Assembly: GCA_900766265.1 (NCBI GenBank)
Contig: CAAFUS010000003.1
Coordinates: forward strand, 62,001-126,000
Direction: 5' to 3'
DNA from: Pseudomonadaceae bacterium
GTDB lineage: Bacteria; Pseudomonadota; Gammaproteobacteria; Pseudomonadales; Pseudomonadaceae
Length of the DNA stretch: 64,000 nucleotides
The notes below the pieces were generated by a model that saw only the letters and a program-made list of their open reading frames with translations, had not been told where the DNA came from and did not search any database. How positions within the stretch are numbered: the first letter of the stretch is position 1; each line of letters begins with the position of its first letter. Positions 47,308 to 54,459 of this stretch are shown one piece after another. Position numbers and translations under genes: made by a program.

Positions 47308-48314
47308 GCGACCTCCAGGCCTTTGCCGAAGGTGGTCTGCTTGACGAACTTGGAGAGCAGGTTGTCGCCGGAGGTGACCGGCGCGTGGCGCGGCGGGTTG
47401 GCGGCGCTGCAGCAGCCCGGCAGGCACTCGATCACCGCGTCGTAGTTGGGCTGGTGGAAGAACACCAGCGACTGGCGGCCGTTGTCGGTCGGGCTGTCCT
47501 TGGGCGGGTTGACCACGCGATGCAGGGTGGAAATCCACTGGTCGTTGGTCCACTGCATCATCAGGTCGCCGATGTTCACCGCGAAGCCGCCCTCCACGTA
47601 GGGCACGTCCACCCATTCGCCCTGCCGGTTGCGCGCCTGCAGCCCGCCCAGGGCGTTGTCCGGCTTGACGATGGTCAGGCTGCCGTAGTCGGTGTGGGCG
47701 CTGGCGCGCATCTGGCCGGGCTCGACCTCCCCCTTCACGTCCGGGTAGCTCAGGCTGCGGAACATGCTGATGTGCTTGTCGATCTTGTCGTCGAAGAAGG
47801 TCTCTGGCAGCGCCAACGCCAGGGCGAAGATACGCATCAGCGACTGCGAGAGGTCGCTCATCGCCTCGAAATACTCGCGATAGGCCTGTTCGAACCCCTC
47901 GATGCCGGTCGGCCACACGTTCGGCGCGAAGTGCGGGCCGGCGGCGGCGCAGTGGTAGTAGTCCTCGTCTGGCACGTCGCTCGGGCCGATGGAGAAGGAT
48001 TCCTTCAGATCGCCGGGGGCGGCCTCCTCCATCGAGTACGACAGGCTCTCCTCGGCTACCGCGCTGTAGCCCCGCACCATTTCCGGGCTGGGTCGATCGA
48101 CCTTGCGCTTTTCCGGCAACGGCAACGCGAAGAACTGCCGCGTGAGTCGCGACACGCGCTCGATGAGTTCGATGGGGATCTGATGATTGGTGATGACCAG
48201 AAAGCCAATGTCGCGACAGGCCTGGTCGACGGCCTGTGCCACCTGCCGCTTGCCTTCCGGCGTACCGGCGAAATACGGCGCCAGGTCGATGATGGGGACG
48301 TATTGCAGAGTCAT
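47304..48314 (-). CDS. Isopenicillin N synthase-like 2OG-Fe(II) oxygenase
   Basis: 336 residues from ATG at 48314. N-terminal DIOX_N domain (VPIIDLAPYFAG ... CRDIGFLVITNHQIP) and a C-terminal 2OG-FeII domain with iron ligands His207, Asp209 (AHTDYGSLT) and His265 (STLHRVVNP), and Arg280-x-Ser282 for 2-oxoglutarate. The first gene of an operon running through a VOC protein, a nucleoside-type ABC importer and mmsA; hydroxylation of an imported nucleobase or derivative is the inferred role. It is not an antibiotic-synthesis gene by context. Confidence 0.9.
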   Translation of the reverse strand: MTLQYVPIIDLAPYFAGTPEGKRQVAQAVDQACRDIGFLVITNHQIPIELIERVSRLTRQFFALPLPEKRKVDRPSPEMVRGYSAVAEESLSYSMEEAAPGDLKESFSIGPSDVPDEDYYHCAAAGPHFAPNVWPTGIEGFEQAYREYFEAMSDLSQSLMRIFALALALPETFFDDKIDKHISMFRSLSYPDVKGEVEPGQMRASAHTDYGSLTIVKPDNALGGLQARNRQGEWVDVPYVEGGFAVNIGDLMMQWTNDQWISTLHRVVNPPKDSPTDNGRQSLVFFHQPNYDAVIECLPGCCSAANPPRHAPVTSGDNLLSKFVKQTTFGKGLEVA

Positions 48315-48637
48315 GTGAAGCACTCCTCTGAACGCAAGGCGGATTGCTCGAGCGCGTCGCACCAGGGCGTTAGCGCTTCTCGAAAGTCGAGCCCCACGGG
48401 CCCGGCCGCCCCGCTTGCACGCCGGGCCGACAGCGGAGGAAAGAGCAGAAAGCGTGCCACCCATACGACCCGCTTGCGGATCAAGGACTTATCCCCGTGG
48501 AGCTGAAACGGTGGATCGTTTGGTCTGGATCAGAGCACTTGGTTTGTGCAACAGGGCACTAGAAGCGGGCGTGCTGTGCAATGGCAACCTGCAGCATGAC
48601 GATGATGCGAAAACGGCGGACACCAACTAACGCCTTT
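48315..48637. other. Divergent intergenic region, oxygenase operon and TonB receptor
   Basis: About 320 bases that hold the promoters of both the minus-strand oxygenase operon and the plus-strand receptor. The only clear element is the Fur box at its right end. No open frame with a credible start or family was found. Confidence 0.5.
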
Positions 48638-48656
48638 TTGATAACGATTATCGATC
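48638..48656 (+). promoter_or_regulatory. Fur box upstream of the TonB-dependent receptor
   Basis: TTGATAACGATTATCGATC contains the dyad GATAA-CGA-TTATC, a close match to the Fur consensus (GATAATGATAATCATTATC). It is 43 bp before the receptor ATG. Repression when iron is plentiful is inferred. Confidence 0.85.
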
Positions 48657-48698
48657 TCTATATTATTCGCGCCTACCTCCCTCGATCTTAGGAATGCC

Positions 48699-50825
48699 AT
48701 GCGTCGCCTTTTCGTGCCTGTGCTGTCGTTTCAGGCGCTTGCCTGCCTGCCCCAAGCGGTTGCACAAAGTTCAAACGAGCCCATCGCGCTAGAGCAGATG
48801 GATGTCATCGCCTCGCAATCCGAGCGCGCTGACGGGCCGGTCGATGGTTACCGCGCCGCCCGCTCGGCCAGCGCTACACGCACCGACACGCCGATTCATG
48901 AGATCCCCCAGTCGATCAGCGTGGTGCCGGCGCAAGTGGTACAAGACATCGGTGCGACGCGCCTTGAAGACGCCCTGGACTACGCCGGTGGTGTCGAGCG
49001 CGGGAACAACTTCGGCGGCCAGGGCCTGACCGAGTTTCTCGTCCGGGGGTTCAGCTCCCAGGAGTTCTACCGCAACGGCTTCGCCATCAACCGCGGCTAC
49101 CCCAACATGCCCGATGCCGCCACCCTGGAGCGGATCGAAGTGCTGCGCGGCCCCGCCTCGATGCTTTACGGCCGTGGCGATCCCGGCGGCACTTTCAACA
49201 TCGTAAGCAAGCAACCCCAGGCGGAGCGTCGCACCGTGTTCGGCACCCAGTTCAACACGGAAGGCTTGCGCCGCGGCACGCTGGACACCACCGGCGCGCT
49301 GGATCAGCAGGCGGCATTTACCTACCGCCTGAACCTGGTGGCCGAAGGCAGCGACAGCTTCCGTGACCATGTAGAAAGCGAGCGCTATAACGTCGCCCCT
49401 GTCCTGCGTTGGGACCTGAGCGACCGCACCGCGATCATCGTCGAAGGTGATTACCTGCATAACCGACACCCGCTGGATCGCGGCGTCACACGCTACGCCA
49501 ACCAGCCCAGCCAACTCCCACGCGACCGCTACCTTGGCGAGAAAAACGCCGGCAAGTTCACCAACGAGAACGCCACCACTCAGCTGCGCATCGAGCACCT
49601 GATCGACGACCAATGGACCCTGCGCGGTGGCGTGCAATACCTGGACGGCACCCTTGAAGGCGGCGCCGTGGAGAACAACAGCCTCGCCGCCGATGGCCGC
49701 ACCGTGAGCCGCAACTACAGCGAACGCTGGCTCGAATGGAACGACTTCGCTGCGCAAGCCAACCTGGAGGGTCGTTTCAATGCCCTCGGCTTCGCCCATA
49801 CGCTGCTCGCCGGGGTGGAATACGACGATTTCAACTACAAGTCGCGTATCGATCGTTCCAGCGGCGCAGCCGGCAGCTTCCCGCTCGATCTCTACCAGCC
49901 GGTTTACGGCCAACCCCTGCCTGCCATCACCCGCACCACGACGTGGGACGACGAAGACCTGAAATCTTACGCCCTGTACCTGCAGGACCAGGTCGAACTC
50001 ACCCAGCGCCTCTCCGTGCAGCTGGGCGCCCGCCTGGAACGCTTCGAGCAGGACTACACCAACAGACTGAGCGCGGCCGGTAGCTGGGACCAGGCCCACA
50101 ACGCGGTCTCCCCGCGCCTGGGCGTGATTTACGACCTGACCGAATCGCTCGCCCTGTACGCCAATGCCGCGCGCTCGTTCAAACCCAACCGTGGCGCGGA
50201 CCGCAGCAGCCAGTCGTTCGACCCTGAAGAAGGCATCGCCTACGAGACCGGCCTGAAGTACGAACTGCCCGAGCACAACCTGAGCGTGACCGCTGCGCTC
50301 TTCCACATCACCAAGGAGAACGTCCTCACCGCCGACCCGGTCGACAGCAACTTCCAGATCGCCGCCGGTGAGGTGCGCAGCCGGGGGTTCGACCTGAGCG
50401 TCGCCGGCAATATCACCCCGCAATGGCGCGTGATTGGCGGCTACGCCTACGTGGATGCGGAAGTAACCAAGAGCACAAGCGCGACCCTGCCCGTCGGCAG
50501 CCGCCTGGCCAACGTGCCACGCCACAGCTTCAACCTGCTCGACACCTACGAGTTCGATAACGGCGTGCTGGACGGGCTCGGCGTGGGTGTCGGCGTCAAA
50601 TATGTTGGCGCCCGCAAAGGCAGCACCTCCTCCACCGCCTTCGACATGAACGACTACACGGTCGTCGACCTGCTGGCCTACTACCCGCTGACCGACCGCA
50701 TCCGCCTGAACCTCAACCTCGACAACGTCTTCGACGAAGACTACGACGAGCGCGCCTGGGGCAACATCTGGGCCTACCCGGGTGCGCCTCGCACCTTGCA
50801 GGCCGGAATATCCATCGAGCTCTAA
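48699..50825 (+). CDS. TonB-dependent siderophore receptor
   Basis: 708 residues. Signal peptide (RRLFVPVLSFQALACLPQAVAQ), a TonB-box-like stretch near EQMDVIASQSE, plug domain (HEIPQSISVVPAQVVQDIGATRLEDAL, RGFSSQEFYRNGF, ERIEVLRGPASMLYGRGDPGG) and a 22-strand barrel ending with an aromatic-type C-terminal strand (LQAGISIEL). No STN signalling domain precedes the plug, so it is not a surface-signalling receptor of the FpvA type. Siderophore class is not readable. No siderophore synthesis or sigma-factor gene adjoins; Fur control is probable. Confidence 0.94.
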   Translation: MRRLFVPVLSFQALACLPQAVAQSSNEPIALEQMDVIASQSERADGPVDGYRAARSASATRTDTPIHEIPQSISVVPAQVVQDIGATRLEDALDYAGGVERGNNFGGQGLTEFLVRGFSSQEFYRNGFAINRGYPNMPDAATLERIEVLRGPASMLYGRGDPGGTFNIVSKQPQAERRTVFGTQFNTEGLRRGTLDTTGALDQQAAFTYRLNLVAEGSDSFRDHVESERYNVAPVLRWDLSDRTAIIVEGDYLHNRHPLDRGVTRYANQPSQLPRDRYLGEKNAGKFTNENATTQLRIEHLIDDQWTLRGGVQYLDGTLEGGAVENNSLAADGRTVSRNYSERWLEWNDFAAQANLEGRFNALGFAHTLLAGVEYDDFNYKSRIDRSSGAAGSFPLDLYQPVYGQPLPAITRTTTWDDEDLKSYALYLQDQVELTQRLSVQLGARLERFEQDYTNRLSAAGSWDQAHNAVSPRLGVIYDLTESLALYANAARSFKPNRGADRSSQSFDPEEGIAYETGLKYELPEHNLSVTAALFHITKENVLTADPVDSNFQIAAGEVRSRGFDLSVAGNITPQWRVIGGYAYVDAEVTKSTSATLPVGSRLANVPRHSFNLLDTYEFDNGVLDGLGVGVGVKYVGARKGSTSSTAFDMNDYTVVDLLAYYPLTDRIRLNLNLDNVFDEDYDERAWGNIWAYPGAPRTLQAGISIEL

Positions 50826-50830
50826 CGGCA

Positions 50831-50861
50831 ATCGGCGCCGCGCTCAGCTCGCGGCGCCGAT
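50831..50861 (+). terminator. Terminator-like hairpin after the receptor gene
   Basis: ATCGGCGCCGCG pairs with CGCGGCGCCGAT around a 7-base loop, directly after the receptor stop. The T-tract is short (TTT), so termination may be partial. Confidence 0.75.
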
Positions 50862-51196
50862 TTAAAGATGCGTTAACTCAGACGAACACTGCTGGCGAAC
50901 CACTAATTAGCGCTAACGGCCCTAACGGGGAGGGCTGCATTTCGTGCGAGTGTCCGCATTCTCAAAACGAACACCCGTGTTATCCGCCCGCGATAGACAC
51001 GCTCAGTTCGGCTCGAGTAGTGTTCAAGCCGGTTCGGATCCCCACCTGACCAAGCAATCGCGGCTTTCCAAACGTGGTGTATAACGCCCTTATACAACCA
51101 CCACCCCTCGGAAACGCCCGACCTAGACAAGGAATGCTGAGATGACAGGGAATGTTATGCACCAGTCCCGTACGGCGTTTTATAGCACCACTTGGT
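50862..51196. other. Gene-poor flank before the cassette array
   Basis: About 335 bases between the receptor terminator and the first integron core. A weak minus-strand frame (51130-50903) with no family traits was not accepted. An imperfect hairpin lies at about 51073-51104 (GTGGTGTATAA ... TTATACAACCACCAC). No integrase gene is present where attI and intI would be expected; an eroded attI may be here. Confidence 0.4.
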
Positions 51197-51214
51197 GTCT
51201 AACTATAGTTAGGT
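51197..51214 (+). repeat. Juxtaposed integron cores (GTCTAAC-TATA-GTTAGGT)
   Basis: Two complementary core-like heptamers four bases apart, just 6 bases before the first cassette ATG. It looks like a collapsed attC or attI/attC junction that marks the left edge of the array. Confidence 0.55.
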
Positions 51215-51220
51215 AACACG

Positions 51221-51535
51221 ATGAATTGGCGCTCACTTGCAAGCCAAGAAAAAGTCTTTTGGAAGAGGTGTGGTATTCCGCTTCCCGGCAAAGCTACATT
51301 TGAGCAAATCGTCGACTTCATGATTATTGAAGAACATGATTCACCAACCTTTAATAAGCTGATATGTCATCTGGCCATCATGCCGAGCAAACTGAGTTGG
51401 TGTTTCCAGCCGAAGCGAAGCATGAGGCTGTGCAGCATCGGTGGCTTGGCTAAAGAAAAAATTGGCACGTTTGGATCTATCCCGAGTACAACATTGAAAA
51501 TGTCATTTATGTTGAGTGCTATCCCCTGGCCATAA
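51221..51535 (+). pseudogene. Degraded cassette gene 1
   Basis: ATG at 51221 opens MNWRSLASQEKVFWKRCGIP ... EEHDSPTFNK. Near 51350-51360 the coding character moves to another frame: from 51358 it reads ADMSSGHHAEQTELVFPAEA and KHEAVQHRWLG, meets an in-frame TAA at 51451, and then continues as RKNWHVWIYPEYNIENVIYV up to the attC. One frameshift and one stop therefore seem to break a gene of about 100-110 residues. The continuous frame to 51535 exists but is rich in Ser/Lys/Met without protein-like pattern. Family unknown. Confidence 0.6.
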
Positions 51536-51605
51536 CTAGTGATTCAAATCGCTCGCTCCGCTCGCTGGTACGGGCTAAAGCCCGCTCCTTAACCAAACGT
51601 TAGGC
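51529..51605 (+). repeat. attC site of cassette 1
   Basis: 77 bp from a left core GCCATAAC to the right core GTTAGGC (51599-51605). The interior folds around GGGCTAAAGCCC with the flanking CGCTCGCTGG arm. Best-preserved attC of the array. Confidence 0.85.
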
Positions 51606-51614
51606 AATCCAGGG

Positions 51615-51755
51615 ATGATCTTCGGCAACAAGTCAGACTTCGCAATTGAGGCGATGATCGAGCCATATTTAGAGCCGCCTTCTGAACCCTGGGGCCGGCT
51701 ATGCATATGGGTATCGGGCACGCAAATCGGCGATTTCGATGACCCACACTGCTAA
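51615..51755 (+). pseudogene. Truncated Imm42-like immunity gene (cassette 2)
   Basis: ATG at 51615 gives 46 residues, MIFGNKSDFAIEAMIEP then YLEPPSEPWGRLCIWVSG and TQIGDFDDPHC, then a TAA. The start MIFGNKSxFAIE and the GDF motif resemble the N-terminus of Imm42-type immunity proteins, which are normally several times longer. The stop codon belongs to the attC sequence GCTAAAGCCCG: the 3' part of the gene and the left half of its attC are both missing, so one deletion fused them. No toxin gene is nearby. The family call is by pattern memory; the truncation is directly visible. Confidence 0.6.
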
Positions 51756-51782
51756 AGCCCGCCCCTTGAGCAAACGTTAGCT
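51751..51782 (+). repeat. Right half of an attC site (cassette 2)
   Basis: GCTAAAGCCCGCCCCTTGAG followed by CAAACGTTAGCT matches the right arm of the 51529 attC; the left arm is absent. R' core is GTTAGCT (51776-51782). Confidence 0.75.
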
Positions 51783-51851
51783 GCCACGAATGAATAGAGC
51801 TTTAACCCCCTCGCTGGCGCACGGTGCCCCTTATTTTAAGCTGGAGGCCAA

Positions 51852-52283
51852 ATGATTCGACGTGCAACCCCTAACGACACTGAAGCCATATTACAGATAT
51901 GGCTGGCAGCCTCAATCGAAGCCCATAACTTTATTGCCCCTTCCTTTTGGGAAGTTCAAGTAGAAAACATGAGGAATATCTACTTGCCTTCATCGGAAGC
52001 TTACGTCTATGAACATCAAACGAACGTATTGGGCTTCTATGCGCTCAGCTGCGATACGCTGGCCGCAATATTCGTAAGCCCGTCACACCAAGGAAAAGGG
52101 CTTGGCAAGAGCCTAATCAAGCATGCTAAACAGCAGCGTAAGAGTCTCTTTCTGAGCGTATACAAGGACAACAAAAACAGCATCGCTTTTTATTCAAAGC
52201 AAGGTTTTGAGTCTATCGGCGAACAAGTTGATAAACACACCGGCTACACAGAGCTAAAGATGCGAAAAGCATCTGTCGATTGA
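51852..52283 (+). CDS. GNAT acetyltransferase (cassette 3)
   Basis: 143 residues, GGAGG eight bases before the ATG. GNAT fold: MIRRATPNDTEAILQIWLAAS, then YALSCDTLAAIFVSPSHQGKGLGKSLI with the acetyl-CoA loop HQGKGLGK, and NSIAFYSKQGFESI with the conserved C-terminal aromatic pattern. It resembles YiaC/YafP-type enzymes. Codon use is AT-richer than in the chromosomal genes around it. GNAT enzymes are among the commonest integron cassette products. Acceptor unknown; intact. Confidence 0.88.
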   Translation: MIRRATPNDTEAILQIWLAASIEAHNFIAPSFWEVQVENMRNIYLPSSEAYVYEHQTNVLGFYALSCDTLAAIFVSPSHQGKGLGKSLIKHAKQQRKSLFLSVYKDNKNSIAFYSKQGFESIGEQVDKHTGYTELKMRKASVD

Positions 52284-52299
52284 TTCATTACTCGCTGTC

Positions 52300-52337
52300 T
52301 CTAGGCACGAACCAAAGCTGGACCCTAAACGAAGGCA
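52300..52337 (+). repeat. Decayed attC remnant after cassette 3
   Basis: Only CCTAAACGAAGGC remains recognisable, compared with AAACGTTAGGC at other sites: the GTT of the R' core is damaged. Its AAGGC probably now serves as ribosome site for the next gene. Confidence 0.4.
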
Positions 52338-52346
52338 GAACTTGAC

Positions 52347-52604
52347 ATGACAAACGCTAATGACAAATTGAAACAGAAGCTTCCACCAACGGCCCATATG
52401 ATGTGTGCCTGGCCTTTATCTCTTGTTCTTATTGGCGGTGCGATTGGAGGCTTGCTGGGCTCAGCACCTTATGCTCTGAATATGTCCATCTACAGATCAG
52501 ACAGGTCACGAAAAGCAAAACTATTTCAAAACGTGCTGTCTGGTTTTGGGGCATTCGTCGCATGGCTTGCATGTGCCACTGTAATAAACGGCTTAAGCTC
52601 ATGA
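52347..52604 (+). CDS. Small two-span membrane protein (cassette 4)
   Basis: 85 residues. A short charged N-terminus, then two hydrophobic segments (about 22-44 and 66-82) separated by a basic loop (YRSDRSRKAKLFQN). This is the common layout of cassette-encoded membrane proteins of unknown function. Not matched to a named family. Bracketed by a decayed attC upstream and a better one downstream. Confidence 0.65.
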   Translation: MTNANDKLKQKLPPTAHMMCAWPLSLVLIGGAIGGLLGSAPYALNMSIYRSDRSRKAKLFQNVLSGFGAFVAWLACATVINGLSS

Positions 52605-52606
52605 AA

Positions 52607-52682
52607 CACTAGCGACTGGCTCAGTTCGCTCGCCTCGCTCACTGGGACGAGCTAAAGTTCATCCTTTATCACTATGTTAGGT
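52607..52682 (+). repeat. attC site of cassette 4
   Basis: About 76 bp. The interior TCGCTCGCCTCGCTCACTGG and GGACGAGCTAAAGTTCATCC (arms pair with one G-T) ends in the R' core GTTAGGT at 52676-52682. The left core is weak (ACACTAGC). Confidence 0.75.
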
Positions 52683-52686
52683 ACGT

Positions 52687-52995
52687 ATGCGCATCGAATA
52701 CAACTGGGAAGAGCTGAGACCCATCCACCCTCTTTGGTACACAGTGCTCGCTGCTCAAGTTCTGGGCGCTATCGCCAATCTGCTGCTCAAAGGTGCAGAC
52801 AACTTGTTCATCGTTGTTTGGCAGGGTGCCGCGGTCGCTACGTTCGTGGGGTTTCTCGCGGGACTCATCGTACAGTCGTACCTGAGGCCAGGTACCATTT
52901 CTTCTAATCGAAGCATGGTTGGCTTCATAGGTGCTGTGGCCTTTTTTTTATTCTTGGTCGCAGTTTTTATGCCGCTCCCCCGCGGCGCGGCTTAA
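52687..52995 (+). CDS. Small membrane protein (cassette 5)
   Basis: 102 residues with three hydrophobic segments (about 18-36, 41-62 and 78-97) and a hydrophilic N-terminus MRIEYNWEELRPIHPLW. The ATG is only four bases after the R' core, so TTAGGT of the attC must act as its ribosome site. Not a recognised family. Its own downstream attC is not evident in the first 100 bases after the stop. Confidence 0.65.
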   Translation: MRIEYNWEELRPIHPLWYTVLAAQVLGAIANLLLKGADNLFIVVWQGAAVATFVGFLAGLIVQSYLRPGTISSNRSMVGFIGAVAFFLFLVAVFMPLPRGAA

Positions 52996-53176
52996 TCAGT
53001 CGTAAGGCATTTGAGGCAGATCGCTGCAAATCAAGAGACATACCTCTATGGGTACTGCAGCGTATTCATCCGACTCAGCCCCTAGCCATCAAAAACACTA
53101 CTAGGCAGCCGACGTGTTAAAACGGCTACGCAACCGGATAACGTGGCAGCTGTCGAGAGTGATCTTGGCCAACAGG

Positions 53177-53249
53177 CCTGAAGCTGGTGCATGACGTTCG
53201 CATCGCTCGCTGGAACGGGCTAAGCCCGCCCTATAACCCAACGTCTGAG
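53177..53249 (+). repeat. attC-like site before cassette 6
   Basis: CATCGCTCGCTGGAACGGGC and TAAGCCCGCCCTATAACCC keep the inner hairpin of this attC type, but the R' core is mutated to GTCTGAG (53243-53249). Left end placed approximately. Confidence 0.65.
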
Positions 53250-53258
53250 TGCTTAGCT

Positions 53259-53573
53259 GTGCGAAAACTATTGGAATCTGACAGCCTCATTGAGGTTAAT
53301 CTGATAGCCAGTTACCTGCAAAGTAATGGAATCACCGTAAAAGTGCTAAACGAGCACCAAGGCTTTATCCGCTCAGTGGTTTCTTTTTACAGACCAATAA
53401 ATCCTGAACTCTGGGTCCATCCTGAACAGTTTGAAACCGCTGCTAAATTAGTTGGGCGCTATCAACACGATCAAGAATCAAATGATTCGCATGGCAAGAT
53501 TGAGTGGCTGTGCCAGAAATGCAAAGAAAGCAATCCTGGCAATTTCATGTCTTGCTGGAACTGTGGAGGTTGA
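53259..53573 (+). CDS. DUF2007 domain protein with C-terminal zinc ribbon (cassette 6)
   Basis: 104 residues from GTG at 53259; a longer reading from 53187 starts inside the attC. The DUF2007 (putative signal-transducing) domain spans about 1-72: VRKLLESDSLIEVNLIASYL, NGITVKVLNEHQG, ELWVHPEQFETAAKLV. The tail WLCQKCKESNPGNFMSCWNC carries CxxC...CxxC, a RanBP2-type or zinc-ribbon finger. Function unknown. Last recognisable gene of the array; no clear attC follows. Confidence 0.75.
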   Translation: MRKLLESDSLIEVNLIASYLQSNGITVKVLNEHQGFIRSVVSFYRPINPELWVHPEQFETAAKLVGRYQHDQESNDSHGKIEWLCQKCKESNPGNFMSCWNCGG

Positions 53574-54015
53574 AAGGGCCCTTTCCTAAACTGCATAGCT
53601 TCCTTCAGCGTTTGGATGTTCAGCTGCATGCACGTAACCAGTGTAGATGGAGGCTCCCCAAGGACTGGGATATCGCTTTCGATCCCGTCGCCATCATCAT
53701 TGCCGTTGCATTCGTCTCTCCGGCCTGTTCTGGGCGTTCCCCTTGGGAAAGAGGGACTGGAGACCGTTTTTCCGAGATAGCCAAAGCATCAATCGATTGG
53801 CCCGCCGCCCGCCGGCGCGTCGCATCCTGCCAGTAGCCACTGAACCTCCGTTAGCTGCAGCATACGCCCCGGCCAAAACCCTCGGCCTTGCCCACCCACG
53901 ACTGAACTTATCCCCCTGCGACACGATCCTCTTTAAGCACATTCAGCGCGAGCCTGGCGGCCACGCATCTGCAATGGCACCAGGCCAGACCGCCCCAGCG
54001 ATTGAGGAATCTGCC
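53574..54015. other. Array/chromosome transition, no gene seen
   Basis: About 440 bases in which GC rises back towards the chromosomal level. Open frames exist in two phases but none has a start, ribosome site and protein-like pattern. A core-like CGTTAGCT at 53849-53856 may be the eroded right end of the array, although no attC hairpin precedes it. Confidence 0.45.
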
Positions 54016-54459
54016 GTGACCGCAACCACCCACCGCACCCCGTATCGGAGCATGCCGAATCCGCTGCATGCGACGCTGCTTGCCGGGACCGTCCCCCTGT
54101 TTCTCGGCGCCCTGCTAAGTGATATCGCTTACTTTCGCAGTTATCACATCCAGTGGAACAACTTCGCTTCCTGGCTGATCGCCGGGGGCTTGGTCTTCTG
54201 TGGGCTGGCGCTGTTGTTCGCGCTGGTCGGTCTGATTCGGGCCGAGCGAAAGACGGGGCGGCCACTGGTGTACGTCCTGCTCCTGTTGGCGACCTGGGTG
54301 CTGGGCTTCATCAATGCCCTGGAGCACGCCAAGGATGCCTGGGCGACCATGCCGCAAAGCCTGGTGCTGTCGGTGATCGTTGCCGTGCTGGCGTGCGCGG
54401 CGACATGGATCGGTCTCTCACACCGGTACGCTCATCGGCACGCGGGAGGTGTGGCATGA
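54016..54459 (+). CDS. DUF2231 family membrane protein
   Basis: 147 residues from GTG at 54016 (GAGGAA eight bases upstream). Four membrane segments; MPNPLHATLLAGTVPLFLGA and NNFASWLIAGGLVF are characteristic of DUF2231. The stop overlaps the ATG of the next gene (ATGA at 54456-54459). In pseudomonads this pair is common, suggesting the membrane protein supports the exported dehydrogenase, perhaps in electron transfer; no haem-binding motif is seen. Confidence 0.85.
   Translation: MTATTHRTPYRSMPNPLHATLLAGTVPLFLGALLSDIAYFRSYHIQWNNFASWLIAGGLVFCGLALLFALVGLIRAERKTGRPLVYVLLLLATWVLGFINALEHAKDAWATMPQSLVLSVIVAVLACAATWIGLSHRYAHRHAGGVA

Larger units (their letters stand above)
51197..53573 (+). mobile_element. 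Integron gene-cassette array without integrase (CALIN-like)
   Basis: Six short genes or gene remnants, all on the plus strand and mostly AT-richer than the flanks, are separated by attC-like sites. These share the inner motif CGCTCGCTGG-N-ACGGGCTAAAGCCCG and end in AAACGTTAGGC-type R' cores (51599, 51776, 52676, decayed at 52331 and 53243). No intI gene occurs in the window. The layout matches clusters of attC sites lacking integrases, known from the chromosomes of P. stutzeri relatives. Several sites and genes are truncated or mutated, so the array looks old. Confidence 0.85.

Noticed and set aside
50903..51130. 75-codon minus-strand frame before the cassette array
   Set aside because: No ribosome site, family or compositional support.
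53850..53856. GTTAGCT as a further attC R' core
   Set aside because: Matches the core at 51776, but no attC-type inner hairpin precedes it; kept only as a possible eroded array end.
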